Positions 1-8,731 of a stretch of 64,000 nt of DNA are shown one piece after another. A model generated the notes under the pieces. That model searched no databases. It had not been told where the DNA came from and was given only the letters and a program-made list of their open reading frames with translations. The stretch is taken from positions 1-64,000 of the forward strand of contig NZ_JAJEQM010000017.1 of NCBI RefSeq assembly GCF_020687385.1, given 5' to 3'. Each line of letters begins with the position of its first letter. Position 1 is the first letter of the stretch. The DNA comes from Hominilimicola fabiformis (GTDB lineage: Bacteria > Bacillota > Clostridia > UBA1381). Made by a program: the position numbers and the translations under genes.

Positions 1-1
1 T

Positions 2-1138
2 GCTGATGATGAGAGGTCGTTTGTGTTCTTTGAAAAAAGCGGGAAATGGTATTTTTATATTCATAACAACAAAAGTGCAAATTACAGCAAGAATAATAAA
101 TGCACAGGTATATACAATGCCGAAACAGGAAATATGGACTATAAACTGATGGTTGATACGTTAGATACATGTCAAAGAGCAACTGATCGTATTGAGTTTG
201 CAGATAATTATTATATGGTAACAACATTCGGTTCAGCTGGATCCGAACCTGCTTCTTTTATAACAAATATGAAACTTTACAGTTATGATGGTGAAATGCT
301 TGCCTCATCTCACAATGATTCATACTTGGGTGGTGATTACCTTGATAAGAATGAATATCCTTGTAATAACCAACAAATAAGAGTTGATTTGGATAAGGCG
401 AAATCGCCGTTGGGTGAGTATTTTGTACAGGGTGAGAATTTGATTAAGTCACCTCCGTATTACAGTCCAACATATAGTAAGGATTTCACATATTTTTATA
501 CCGATACGCTGAAAGGATATACACCGGTCAAATATAACGATGAATACATAATTTACAATCCCAACGGAGAAATAATTTATAAAAGTGATAAAAAATTATT
601 TGTAATGCCATATAAAAATAAAATTTGTTTCGGTGAAACCGATGAATATAGTATTGAGGTATATGATATACAGACAAGAGAACATATTGATTCATTGAAT
701 TGGGATGAAAATCAGCAATATAAATCCGCTGATGACTATATTGAGGATTTATTGGCAGAAAATATAGACAGCGAGTGCGTATCTCCTAAGGGGAATTATA
801 CGGTCGATGGATTTAATATGCTGTTATATACATCTGTATATCCAAAGGAATTTATTGATTTTCTGGATACTGAGGGCTTTAGCGGATATACACCAGTGTA
901 CAAATACGAAAAAGGAAGTTCGAAATACTATATATACAATCCCGACGGTGAGGTATTCTTAGAATCTGATAGAAAAGTGTATCTTATCAAACGTGATAAT
1001 AAAGTTTGTTACACTAAAGTAAATAAAGCGAATAAGGAAGTAGAAGTATATTCGCTGTCAGACAGAGAACTTATTTCAACATTTTCATATGATTTTTATA
1101 CATATTATACTTACAATCAATATGATATAATGGGATAA
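2..1138 (+). CDS. Hypothetical protein, 5' end outside the window
   Basis: The reading frame is open to the left edge, so the gene is 5'-partial; a GTG at 23 lies inside the frame and is probably not the start. I recognise no catalytic family. The visible part contains an internal repeat of about 45 residues. One copy sits near residue 165 and the other near residue 287, counted from the GTG. Each begins Gly-Tyr-Thr-Pro-Val, is rich in Tyr, and carries an 'IYNPxGE' turn followed by 'Y/F-xx-S-D-x-K'. This suggests repeated beta-strand modules like those of six-bladed or TolB-like sensor domains, which is inference. The next gene on the same strand encodes an exported protein, so export is likely, but any signal peptide would lie upstream of the window. 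Confidence 0.7.
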   Translation, partial: ADDERSFVFFEKSGKWYFYIHNNKSANYSKNNKCTGIYNAETGNMDYKLMVDTLDTCQRATDRIEFADNYYMVTTFGSAGSEPASFITNMKLYSYDGEMLASSHNDSYLGGDYLDKNEYPCNNQQIRVDLDKAKSPLGEYFVQGENLIKSPPYYSPTYSKDFTYFYTDTLKGYTPVKYNDEYIIYNPNGEIIYKSDKKLFVMPYKNKICFGETDEYSIEVYDIQTREHIDSLNWDENQQYKSADDYIEDLLAENIDSECVSPKGNYTVDGFNMLLYTSVYPKEFIDFLDTEGFSGYTPVYKYEKGSSKYYIYNPDGEVFLESDRKVYLIKRDNKVCYTKVNKANKEVEVYSLSDRELISTFSYDFYTYYTYNQYDIMG

Positions 1139-1176
1139 ATCATAGGACAATATTTAAGATAAAAAAGGAGATAATA

Positions 1177-2793
1177 ATGAAACGAAAAATATTTATATTA
1201 GTCGCTTTATTTATGTTATTCGGTATTACTGCCACCGCAGAAAATGTCGGTGATGTTATAGGCGCGGTGTATCCGACAGATATAATAACGGATATATGTG
1301 GATATGAAATACCTGCGTACAATATAGGCGGCGAAACAGCAGTATTAGTATCAGCTTTGTCGAACTACGGTTTTGATGTAAAATTTGAAGACGGCATTGC
1401 CTATGCGGATTATGATTGGCAAAAAGAAAAAACACCTATTTTAGAACCGACAAAATCCGACATAAATGTTCTGTATACGGATATTAAGGTTAAAATAAAC
1501 GGAATAGAAGTCCCGGCATTTAATATTGACGGTTCAATGGCTATACCGATTGAACGTACCTGTGAAATATATACGGAAGCAAATAAGGATAATGAAATTT
1601 CGGATTTCTTTCTGAATTATGTATGGTGTGAACCTGACAAAACACTGTCGCTGGATATCTCTGATGACAGAGTTTCATATCAGGACTTTATGATAGATCT
1701 CATCAAAGCAACTCATATGGATTTTGACAGTAATTTTTATAACCACTATGTAAAAACTGATGATGAAGAAAACACAAATATTGCTTATCTTGAAAAATTC
1801 AGCGATATAAAAGATACAAAGTTAGAAAAGTACATAAATTTGCTTGTTAAGGCAGATCTTATAGACGAGTATAGTTATGAAAACGGAAGTAAATTACATC
1901 CATACAGAGGTGTCACTCGTACCGACGCAGCATTTTTCATTTCAAGAATTTTGGGATGTTCGTATGACTATGCGGAGGCTTTTGATTACTATATAAGTAA
2001 ATACGGTCACTATAATCATATAGAGCAAATTTTTGAATCATACAAAGAAACAATACCGGATTATGTTCACTATGACATTCCCTCTTATGACGCATACAAG
2101 ATTCAAGAATGGTCAAAACCGTATTTTGCATATTTATTGGATATAAATATATTGGCTTTTGATGACAATAATTATATAAAACCAAATGATTTTTTAACAA
2201 AAGACAGTGAAAATGAACTAATAACTTCAATGTTAAAATATATGGAAGAAGGTATAACAGATAAAGAAATCAGTTTTACAATAAACAGTAATCGAGTTGG
2301 TTTTAAAAAAGATTTTTATATGCTTCATACTCTAACTTCACCTGCACAAATAGTTAATGGTATTTTATATGTTCCGATATATTCAATTTTTAATAAAACA
2401 TATCGTGAACATTATGTGGACAATATCACTGCTGATGCTTTGAAGCTGAACGTATCCAAAGAAAATGGTATTGTAATTAGCATAGGAGGAGATTTTACTT
2501 GTATTTTTAATAATCATTATTTGTTTATGGGCGATTGGGGTATCGTATACAATGTTTTTCCAGGTATTAATGCTTATGTTGAAAAGCGTTTTAGTCAACC
2601 GTCGGGAGGAACATATATTCCAAATTTAATTCGACTTGATTATCCTATTCGAAAGCTCTATGGTGAGCCCATGCTTCCGATATACGATTATAATACCGAT
2701 TCTCAGATTGAAAATTCATTTGGAATTAACTTTGATACTGAAGCTAACATATATAATTTTAGGTATTTTAAAGCGCTTTATAACGGTTCATGA
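1177..2793 (+). CDS. Exported protein with SLH-like and degenerate stalk-domain segments
   Basis: This is a 538-residue protein with a signal peptide: Lys/Arg at residues 2-4, a hydrophobic stretch, and a likely cut after 'TATA' near residue 21. Residues about 40-140 contain two strands of the type found in copper-amine-oxidase N-terminal-like 'stalk' domains (GYEIPAYNIGG..., IEVPAFNIDGS...). Around residues 215-260 there is an SLH-like segment (LVKADLIDEYS ... YRGVTRTDAAFFISRILG), and a second weaker one lies near residues 310-350. SLH modules bind secondary cell-wall polymer, so a wall-attached surface protein is likely. An AAAAAGGAG site lies 6 bases before the ATG. No enzymatic motif was seen. 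It follows the preceding gene by 38 bases and may be co-transcribed. Confidence 0.7.
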   Translation: MKRKIFILVALFMLFGITATAENVGDVIGAVYPTDIITDICGYEIPAYNIGGETAVLVSALSNYGFDVKFEDGIAYADYDWQKEKTPILEPTKSDINVLYTDIKVKINGIEVPAFNIDGSMAIPIERTCEIYTEANKDNEISDFFLNYVWCEPDKTLSLDISDDRVSYQDFMIDLIKATHMDFDSNFYNHYVKTDDEENTNIAYLEKFSDIKDTKLEKYINLLVKADLIDEYSYENGSKLHPYRGVTRTDAAFFISRILGCSYDYAEAFDYYISKYGHYNHIEQIFESYKETIPDYVHYDIPSYDAYKIQEWSKPYFAYLLDINILAFDDNNYIKPNDFLTKDSENELITSMLKYMEEGITDKEISFTINSNRVGFKKDFYMLHTLTSPAQIVNGILYVPIYSIFNKTYREHYVDNITADALKLNVSKENGIVISIGGDFTCIFNNHYLFMGDWGIVYNVFPGINAYVEKRFSQPSGGTYIPNLIRLDYPIRKLYGEPMLPIYDYNTDSQIENSFGINFDTEANIYNFRYFKALYNGS

Positions 2794-2801
2794 TAATATA
2801 T

Positions 2802-2831
2802 AAAAAAGCGGTTCCTCTGAACCGCTTTTTA
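2802..2831. terminator. Bidirectional terminator between convergent genes
   Basis: A perfect 12-bp stem (AAAAAGCGGTTC / GAACCGCTTTTT) with a CTCT loop. It has A and T runs on both sides, so it can end the upstream plus-strand gene and the thi operon on the minus strand. Confidence 0.9.
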
Positions 2832-2833
2832 TG

Positions 2834-3625
2834 TTACTTTTTATTCGGATAAAATTTATACATATGATTTAAAGGACCGCTGCCTTTGCCTAAGTCGAGC
2901 ATATCGGAGAGAGCACCAGTGATATAATCCTTTGCCGATTTTACGGCGGTTTTTATATCCATACCTTTTGCAAGATTAGCGGCAATGGCTGATGACAGAG
3001 TACAGCCTGTGCCGTGAGTATTGGGGTTATCAATTCTGACAGCCTCAAACCAAGTTTCGTTTCCGTCATACAGTAAGTCGTTGCTTGTATTTGCAAGGTG
3101 ACCGCCTTTAAGCAGAACGGTTACGTTATACTTATTATAAATCACGTCTGCCGCACGCACCATATCGCTTTCACTTCTTATATCAAAACCGCATAAAATT
3201 TGTGCCTCGTGAAGATTAGGCGTGATAATATCGGCAATGGGGAACAATACGGAAGTGAGTGCGTCTATTGCGTCGTCGCGAAGCAGTTTACAACCGCTTG
3301 TTGAAACCATAACCGTATCAAGTACAATATTTTTTGTATTGTAATACTTTAATCTGTCTGCAATGGTGCTTATAATTTCTGCCGAAGATACCATACCGAT
3401 TTTTACCGCGTCAGGGAAAATATCTTTAAATACCGCGTCAATTTGTGATGCAACAACATCACAGGGAATATCGTATACACCGAAAACTCCTGTTGTGTTT
3501 TGTGAAGTTACGGAATTTATAACGCTCATTCCGAAAACACCGTTAGCGGCAAATGATTTTAAATCCGCTTGTATTCCCGCACCGCCGCTTGAATCAGAGC
3601 CTGCAATAGTTAAAGCTGTTTTCAT
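2834..3625 (-). CDS. thiD: Hydroxymethylpyrimidine/phosphomethylpyrimidine kinase
   Basis: A 263-residue ThiD that phosphorylates HMP and then HMP-P to give HMP-PP, the pyrimidine half of thiamine. The N-terminus has the family signature ALTIAGSDSSGGAGIQADLK, followed by FGMSVINSVTSQNT. The C-terminal half carries 'GTGCTLSSAIAANLA', the ribokinase-type anion hole with the catalytic Asp position replaced by the usual GTGC of ThiD. Length is normal for the family. It is the last gene of thiW-thiM-thiE-thiD, and its ATG overlaps the thiE stop by 4 nt, so translation is probably coupled. With ThiM, ThiE and a transporter but no thiC or thiG in the window, the pathway read here is salvage. Confidence 0.95.
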   Translation of the reverse strand: MKTALTIAGSDSSGGAGIQADLKSFAANGVFGMSVINSVTSQNTTGVFGVYDIPCDVVASQIDAVFKDIFPDAVKIGMVSSAEIISTIADRLKYYNTKNIVLDTVMVSTSGCKLLRDDAIDALTSVLFPIADIITPNLHEAQILCGFDIRSESDMVRAADVIYNKYNVTVLLKGGHLANTSNDLLYDGNETWFEAVRIDNPNTHGTGCTLSSAIAANLAKGMDIKTAVKSAKDYITGALSDMLDLGKGSGPLNHMYKFYPNKK

Positions 3626-4257
3626 ATTATTTCTCCAATCTTGTTATATAAATCTTTTGTCGCCGTCTCAATATCATCTTGTGCAAAAATACCCGAAACA
3701 ACCGCCGCACCGACTATGCCTGTACCCTTTAATTGAAGTACATTATCACCGTCAATTCCGCCGATTGCGACAACGGGTATATTAACAGAGCTTGTTATGC
3801 TTTTCAAAGTCTGCATATCCATTTTCTTTGCGTCACCTTTTGTTGTTGTACCGAATATTGCACCGCTGCCAAGATAGTCAGCACCGTCTTTTTCGGCTTT
3901 TTGTGCTTGCTCGACAGTTTTTGCGGTGACGCCGATTATTTTGTTTTTACCCAAGATTTTTCTTGCCTCGTGAGTGGGCATATCATTTTGTCCGATATGC
4001 ACACCGTCTGCATTAACCGCTTTTGCCACGTCTACGTTGTCGTTTATAATAAGCGGTACATTATATTTTTCGCACAATGATTTTATTTCTTTTGCAGAAT
4101 TTATAAAATCGTCGGTTGACATATTTTTTTCGCGTAGCTGAAGCAGTGTAACACCGCCTTTTAAGGCTTTTTCAACGTCATCATAAAGCGTTCTGCCGTC
4201 GAGCCATGTTCTGTCCGTAACAGCATAAAGTCTTAGTGTTTTTTTATCTATATTCAA
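3622..4257 (-). CDS. thiE: Thiamine-phosphate synthase
   Basis: ThiE joins HMP-PP and thiazole phosphate to make thiamine phosphate. Visible family motifs include 'LRLYAVTDR' at the N-terminus, 'LLQLREK', 'PLIINDNVDVA', 'ADGVHIGQNDMP', 'GADYLGSGAIFGTTTK' and 'PVVAIGGI' in the TIM-barrel order. The start is a TTG. Two in-frame TTG codons exist, at 4263 and 4257. I chose 4257 because it lies 9 bases from the GGAGG site, against 3 bases for the other. The gene overlaps the end of thiM by about 14 bases and the start of thiD by 4 bases. About 211 residues, normal for the family. Confidence 0.93.
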   Translation of the reverse strand: MNIDKKTLRLYAVTDRTWLDGRTLYDDVEKALKGGVTLLQLREKNMSTDDFINSAKEIKSLCEKYNVPLIINDNVDVAKAVNADGVHIGQNDMPTHEARKILGKNKIIGVTAKTVEQAQKAEKDGADYLGSGAIFGTTTKGDAKKMDMQTLKSITSSVNIPVVAIGGIDGDNVLQLKGTGIVGAAVVSGIFAQDDIETATKDLYNKIGEII

Positions 4258-5029
4258 TTTCAATCCCCTCCAAATCAGGATTTGTCATTTCATCAAAAAA
4301 GTTGTTTTTATATGTTGCGATACCTATATTTTCTTTGTATGCGTTTCTTCCGCAACTTGCATATAAACCGAATGCAACAGATACCGCATAAAAAAGATTA
4401 TTCGGATTTGCGGCGGCAAATGCACCGATAACAGATGAAAGCATACAGCCGGAGCCTGTAATTTTTTTCATCATTGCGTGTCCGCCTGAAATAACGGCGG
4501 TATTTTTGCCGTCCGTAACAATATCCGATATACCGCTTACACCTATAATCGCGTTGGTCTTAAGCGAAAGCTTTTTTGCAAGCTCAACAGTATCGTCCAA
4601 ACTGTCGATATTAACGGCGTCCACCCCTGACATATTTTTGATGTTAAGGCAAATACTTTTAAGTTCCGACGCATTAAGTCTTATAATATCGGGTTTTACT
4701 TCCGTAATTATTTTATGAACGGCACTTGTTCTGAATTTGGAAATGCCGACTCCGACAGGATCAAGAACGATAGGTATTTCTCTTGACTTTGCTGTTTTAC
4801 CGGATATAAGCATAGAATTTAATCGACTTTCGGAAATTGTTCCGCAGTTTAAAACAAGTCCGTCGGAAATTTGCGTTACTTCACCGACTTCCTTAGGCTC
4901 ATCAGCCATAATCGGTGACGCACCGATTGTCAATGTTATATTTGCACAATCCGTTGCGGCAACGTAGTTGGTTATGTTATGAACAAGCGGATGTTTTGAA
5001 TAAACATTTTGTATAATGTCTTTTATCAT
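4244..5029 (-). CDS. thiM: Hydroxyethylthiazole kinase
   Basis: A 261-residue ThiM that phosphorylates hydroxyethylthiazole, the salvaged thiazole half of thiamine. Recognisable segments are 'HPLVHNITNYVAATDCAN' (residues 14-31), 'GASPIMADEPKEV', 'VLDPVGVG' and 'ITGSGCMLSSVIGAFAA', the last being the ATP and anion-hole segment. The ATG overlaps the thiW stop by 4 bases (ATGA), and the 3' end runs into thiE. Adjacent ThiE and ThiD complete the route from HMP and thiazole to thiamine phosphate. The enzyme is cytoplasmic. Confidence 0.95.
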   Translation of the reverse strand: MIKDIIQNVYSKHPLVHNITNYVAATDCANITLTIGASPIMADEPKEVGEVTQISDGLVLNCGTISESRLNSMLISGKTAKSREIPIVLDPVGVGISKFRTSAVHKIITEVKPDIIRLNASELKSICLNIKNMSGVDAVNIDSLDDTVELAKKLSLKTNAIIGVSGISDIVTDGKNTAVISGGHAMMKKITGSGCMLSSVIGAFAAANPNNLFYAVSVAFGLYASCGRNAYKENIGIATYKNNFFDEMTNPDLEGIEIEYR

Positions 5030-5532
5030 TGTTCATCTCCGAAAAATTTATCAAGTGCGTGTGTTTGCTTTAATGCGGTAACAAGGAAAATTGCTATAAC
5101 AGTACCGCCTGCCGAACTTATTATAAACGGAAGTACATATGCGAAAAGTGCAGCCTCTTTACCCATAACGTAAACGGCGATAGGATAAGCGGCAAGTGCA
5201 CCGATTATACCCGTTCCGAACAATTCACCGATATAAGCAAGCGGCAATTTCTTTGAAAATTTATAGCACAATCCGCCGATAAGTGCACCGCACATACTTC
5301 CCGGAAATGCAAGAAGTGTACCCATACCAGTTGCAAGACGAAGAAGTGATGTGATAAATGCCATAATCACTCCGTAAAACGGTCCTAAAAATACTGACGC
5401 AATTATGTTTATAAGATGTTGCACCGGAAAACATTTTGACGCGCCGACAGGAAAGTTTAACGGCGAGCATACAACGCCTACAGCTATAAGTACGCCTGCT
5501 ATTGCTAATTTTCTTGTTGTAATTTTATTCAT
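5026..5532 (-). CDS. thiW: Thiazole-precursor ECF transporter S component ThiW
   Basis: A hydrophobic protein of 168 residues with five or six predicted membrane helices. It matches ThiW, the substrate-binding S component proposed to import hydroxyethylthiazole with a shared ECF module. Typical text is 'LAIAGVLIAVGVVCSPLNFPVGASKCFPVQH' in pieces, then 'FLGPFYGV' and 'GSMCGALIGGL'. I chose the ATG at 5532 over an upstream candidate at 5595. It has AAAGGAG 8 bases upstream, and the extra 21 residues would overlap the promoter. It is first gene of the operon. Pairing with the kinase ThiM makes sense because ThiM traps the imported thiazole. Confidence 0.9.
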   Translation of the reverse strand: MNKITTRKLAIAGVLIAVGVVCSPLNFPVGASKCFPVQHLINIIASVFLGPFYGVIMAFITSLLRLATGMGTLLAFPGSMCGALIGGLCYKFSKKLPLAYIGELFGTGIIGALAAYPIAVYVMGKEAALFAYVLPFIISSAGGTVIAIFLVTALKQTHALDKFFGDEQ

Positions 5533-5566
5533 TTGTAAAAATCTCCTTTGATTGAATTCTTTTAAT

Positions 5567-5595
5567 ATTATAGCATACGCAATATTTTTAGTCAA
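5567..5595 (-). promoter_or_regulatory. Sigma-A promoter of thiWMED
   Basis: On the minus strand, TTGACT (5590-5595) and TATAAT (5567-5572) are separated by exactly 17 bases, 35 bases upstream of the thiW start. No TPP-riboswitch signature (CTGAGA or the conserved ACCTGA pairings) is present between this promoter and thiW. Confidence 0.85.
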
Positions 5596-5642
5596 TAAAC
5601 CGTGGACGAATGAAATATTATGAAAAAATATTATAAAAACTC

Positions 5643-5671
5643 TTGTGCAAATGCGAAAAATTTGTTATAAT
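5643..5671 (+). promoter_or_regulatory. Sigma-A promoter of trpB
   Basis: TTGTGC (5643-5648), 17-base spacer, TATAAT (5666-5671), 36 bases before the trpB start. It is divergent from the thiW promoter. The short leader has no room for a T-box or attenuator. Confidence 0.8.
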
Positions 5672-5707
5672 GTGTTATACATAGATTGACGAGAGGAGAA
5701 TAGAATA

Positions 5708-6898
5708 GTGGAAAAGAAAGGTAGATATGGAGAATTCGGCGGACAGTATGCCGCTGAAACTCTTATGAATGCACTTATTAATTTGGAGGAGGCATTTAAC
5801 AAGTACAAAGATGACGAGGATTTTAACCGTGAGCTTAATTATTATCACAAGCAATATACGGGCAGACCGTCAATTTTGTATTATGCCGAAAAAATGACAA
5901 AGGATCTTGGCGGTGCAAAGATTTATTTGAAACGTGAAGATTTAAACCATACAGGTGCACATAAAATTAATAACGTAATAGGTCAATGCTTGCTCGCGAA
6001 GAGGATGGGCAAGAAAAAAGTCATTGCCGAAACAGGTGCGGGACAGCACGGTGTTGCAACTGCGACATTTGCGGCTGTTTTGGGACTTGAATGTGATGTA
6101 TATATGGGTGAGGAAGATACAAAAAGACAGGCACTTAATGTATTTCGTATGAATTTGCTTGGTGCTACGGTTCATCCTATTACATCGGGAACAGGAACAC
6201 TAAAAGATGCTACAAATGAAGCTATGCGTGCTTGGACAGCAAATGCCGAAGATACATTTTATGTATTGGGTTCAGCGGTAGGTCCACACCCTTATCCGCT
6301 TATTGTAAAGCATTTTCAGAGTGTAATAAGCAAAGAAACAAGAAAACAACTTCTTGAAATGGAAGGTAAACTTCCTGACGCAGTTATGGCTTGTGTGGGC
6401 GGCGGCTCAAACGCAATCGGTATGTTCGCCGATTTTATTGACGAGCCTTCTGTAAAGCTTTACGGTGCAGAGGCAGCGGGCGACGGCGTTGATACAGAAC
6501 GTCATGCGGCGTCTATAACTAAGGGGACGGTCGGTGTACTTCATGGTATGAAGTCGCTGTTCTTACAAGACAACGGCGGTAATATTATGCCTGTATATTC
6601 AATTTCAGCAGGACTTGATTATCCTGGAATAGGTCCGGAACATGCCTACATGGCGAAAACGGGCAGAGCGGAATATTATCCGATAACAGATAAAGAGGCA
6701 GTGGATTCTTTTGTGTATTTGTCAAGAATGGAAGGAATTATTCCTGCAATCGAATCATCACACGCAATCGCTCTTGCAAGAAAAATTGCACCTACAATGA
6801 AAAAAGATGAAATACTTGTCGTGTGTCTTTCAGGACGAGGGGATAAAGATGTATATTCAGTTGCTAAGTATCTCGGAAAAGATATTTCAGAAGAATAA
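5708..6898 (+). CDS. trpB: Tryptophan synthase beta chain
   Basis: A 396-residue TrpB1-type beta subunit, which condenses indole and serine to tryptophan using PLP. The PLP lysine is Lys86 in 'HTGAHKINN', and the catalytic Glu is Glu108 in 'ETGAGQHG'. The phosphate-binding 'GGGSNAIG' lies near residue 230, with 'ESSHAIA' and 'LSGRGDKD' at the C-terminus. The start is GTG, preceded by GAGGAG. No trpA or other trp gene is adjacent: the gene has its own promoter and terminator, so it is transcribed alone. It could serve indole salvage, or trpA may lie elsewhere. Confidence 0.95.
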   Translation: MEKKGRYGEFGGQYAAETLMNALINLEEAFNKYKDDEDFNRELNYYHKQYTGRPSILYYAEKMTKDLGGAKIYLKREDLNHTGAHKINNVIGQCLLAKRMGKKKVIAETGAGQHGVATATFAAVLGLECDVYMGEEDTKRQALNVFRMNLLGATVHPITSGTGTLKDATNEAMRAWTANAEDTFYVLGSAVGPHPYPLIVKHFQSVISKETRKQLLEMEGKLPDAVMACVGGGSNAIGMFADFIDEPSVKLYGAEAAGDGVDTERHAASITKGTVGVLHGMKSLFLQDNGGNIMPVYSISAGLDYPGIGPEHAYMAKTGRAEYYPITDKEAVDSFVYLSRMEGIIPAIESSHAIALARKIAPTMKKDEILVVCLSGRGDKDVYSVAKYLGKDISEE

Positions 6899-6903
6899 TA
6901 CTA

Positions 6904-6938
6904 AAAACGAGGCTTACAATTTTGCGTAGCCTCGTTTT
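6904..6938. terminator. Terminator after trpB
   Basis: An 11-bp perfect inverted repeat (AAAACGAGGCT / AGCCTCGTTTT), which also serves the small minus-strand gene ending at 6943. Confidence 0.85.
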
Positions 6939-6942
6939 GTGC

Positions 6943-7122
6943 TTAATGGAAAATATCTATTATATTATCCATAACAGAACCGATATTCCTAAAAATACCC
7001 TCAGTCTTTTTTGAAATTTTGCGACGTTCTCTGTCGGATAGAGGATCAGTCATTACACCGACTGCCGCACCGACAGCAAAACCTACCAGAGTACCTTTTA
7101 TAAAACAGGACATTTTGTGCAT
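6943..7122 (-). CDS. 59-residue glycine-rich membrane-associated protein (YtxH-like)
   Basis: A short ORF of 59 codons with an AAGGAGG site 8 bases before the ATG. The product begins with a Gly/Ala/Val-rich segment (GTLVGFAVGAAVGVMTDP) that could be one membrane helix with small-residue spacing. A basic Arg/Lys stretch and an amphipathic tail ending 'NIIDIFH' follow. This layout resembles the small YtxH/gas-vesicle-type envelope proteins common in Firmicutes; the family call is inference. It ends at the shared terminator with trpB. The strong ribosome binding site and sensible composition make it a real gene. Confidence 0.7.
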   Translation of the reverse strand: MHKMSCFIKGTLVGFAVGAAVGVMTDPLSDRERRKISKKTEGIFRNIGSVMDNIIDIFH

Positions 7123-7287
7123 ATGTTTTAACCTCCTTATTTAATCGGTATGGTATTATTATTTGACGAAACAAACATAATAAAACAGAAAATAAATGGA
7201 TTTTCAATATAAATTTTATATTTTTAACAGACGGAACAGTTTTCGCCGTGGGGCGAATTAATGAAAGAAAGGATTGGTGATACTTTT

Positions 7288-8607
7288 ATGGCTAATATAA
7301 AAGCGTTCAGAGGATACAGATATAATACGGATAAAATTGACAATCTCGGCTCAGTCATTTCGCCTCCTTATTATAATATGACAAAAGAAGATAAGGATGC
7401 ACTTTATGACAAGAGCGAATACAATTCGGTGCGTCTGTTTTCAGGTAAAAAGCTTGAAAGTGATACAAGACAAGAAAATACATTTACAAGAGCGAAAAAC
7501 TATCTTGATAAATGGATTGAGGACGGTATTCTTGTCAGAGATGAAGAACCTGTCATATATATGTACGAACAGACGATAGAAATGTACGATACTCATTATT
7601 CAAATACAAGCTTTGTTGCACTTGTTGAACTTGAGGAAATAGGCAAGGGAGCGATTATGCCTTGCGAAAAACCACACGAAGTTTCTATGCTTGACAGATA
7701 TGAGCTTTTGAAATCAACAAATGCCGATATGAGTATGATAAGTTGCCTTTATGTAGAGCCTGAAAAAGAACTTTTCAATTTGATGAATGAGCTTAGAGAA
7801 GAAAAGCCTGATCTTGAATTTTCATCTGACGATAATGTACAGCAAAAAATTTGGAAAATTTCATATAAGCCGACAATCGACTTTATTATTGAACATTTTA
7901 AGGATTTGTCGTTGTACATCACTGACGGTCAGACAAGATACGAAACTTGTTTGCAGTACAGAGATTATATGAAAGAGCATAATCCGAATCATACGGGAAA
8001 AGAGCCGTATAATTATATGATGATGTCGCTTTCAAATGCACATTCAGACGGTCTTGTTGTACTTCCTGTACACAGAGAAGTGAAAACGATAAAGAATTTC
8101 AGTGAATCACATTTTATTGCAGGTGCACAAGATCATTTCAGAGTTGAAAAAATTATTGTCGATTCAAATGACGAAACGCTTGTTCGTACAATGGTTAAGC
8201 AGATAAGTACTGTAAAAGCCGAAACAAGAATTGCGGCATATTGCGGTGGTGATTATTTTTACAGAATGGTGCTTTGGGATAAGGATTACATTAAAAATGA
8301 CGTTTATCCAGATATGTCAAAGGAATATTGCAATCTTGACATAGTGGCACTTAATAAGCTGATAATTGATGACGTGTTCCATATTGATGAAGAAAAGTAT
8401 GAGGATTATGTACATTCGACAAGAAGTTATGAATCGTGTTATAAAGATATTCAAGACGGAAAGTACGATATAATGTTCATAATGAACCCTGTAAGAGTCG
8501 AACAGATAAGAAACATAACTGCAATGGGTGAGAGATTGCCGGAGGTTACAATCAGCGTATTCCCGAAACCGTCGGTCGGTGTAATAATAAATTTAAAAGA
8601 AGATTAA
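7288..8607 (+). CDS. DUF1015 family protein
   Basis: A 439-residue protein of the DUF1015 family, whose members begin 'A-x-I-K-A-F-R-G-x-R' as here (ANIKAFRGYRYN) and carry 'VISPPYYN', 'DGQTRYET', 'HRPVH-like LPVHREV' and a C-terminal 'MNPVRVEQI ... GERLPEVTISVFPKPSVG'. The family is widespread in anaerobes. It is often annotated as a SpoOJ/ParA/ParB/RepB-like protein, but its biochemical function is not established. I chose the ATG at 7288 rather than 7261: GGTGAT, which pairs with 16S rRNA, lies 8 bases before it, whereas the upstream ATG has no Shine-Dalgarno site. Confidence 0.85.
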   Translation: MANIKAFRGYRYNTDKIDNLGSVISPPYYNMTKEDKDALYDKSEYNSVRLFSGKKLESDTRQENTFTRAKNYLDKWIEDGILVRDEEPVIYMYEQTIEMYDTHYSNTSFVALVELEEIGKGAIMPCEKPHEVSMLDRYELLKSTNADMSMISCLYVEPEKELFNLMNELREEKPDLEFSSDDNVQQKIWKISYKPTIDFIIEHFKDLSLYITDGQTRYETCLQYRDYMKEHNPNHTGKEPYNYMMMSLSNAHSDGLVVLPVHREVKTIKNFSESHFIAGAQDHFRVEKIIVDSNDETLVRTMVKQISTVKAETRIAAYCGGDYFYRMVLWDKDYIKNDVYPDMSKEYCNLDIVALNKLIIDDVFHIDEEKYEDYVHSTRSYESCYKDIQDGKYDIMFIMNPVRVEQIRNITAMGERLPEVTISVFPKPSVGVIINLKED

Positions 8608-8614
8608 AAAATGC

Positions 8615-8643
8615 TTGACAAGCTATGAATAATATGGTATTAT
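8615..8643 (+). promoter_or_regulatory. Sigma-A promoter of rplU-rpmA
   Basis: TTGACA (8615-8620), 17-base spacer, TATTAT (8638-8643). It starts a leader of roughly 80 bases ahead of rplU. Confidence 0.85.
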
Positions 8644-8649
8644 GTAATA

Positions 8650-8727
8650 GTGACCGCATAGAATGGGTTTTAAATCTGCTCGCAGTACCTATGATAGCGT
8701 GTCCTCATAAATTTAAGAGGAGGTGTT
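8650..8727 (+). ncRNA. Ribosomal protein L21 leader
   Basis: The region between the promoter and rplU fits the L21 leader found upstream of rplU in many Firmicutes. It has a GACCGC-type start, a 'CTGCTCGCAGTACC'-like hairpin and a final stretch running into 'AAGAGGAGG'. The leader is thought to let L21 repress its own synthesis. I recognised it from position and sequence character, not from a covariance model. Confidence 0.6.
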
Positions 8728-8731
8728 TTGG

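Noticed and set aside
3363-4080. Plus-strand frames opposite thiD and thiE
   Set aside because: Antisense to clearly conserved enzymes, with no ribosome binding sites or recognisable products.
5533-5707. TPP riboswitch or T-box in the thiW-trpB divergent region
   Set aside because: Neither conserved motif is visible, and both promoters leave leaders of under 40 bases.
7261-7287. ATG at 7261 as start of the DUF1015 protein
   Set aside because: Preceded by a GC-rich inverted repeat instead of a ribosome binding site; the family N-terminus and the GGTGAT site fit the ATG at 7288.
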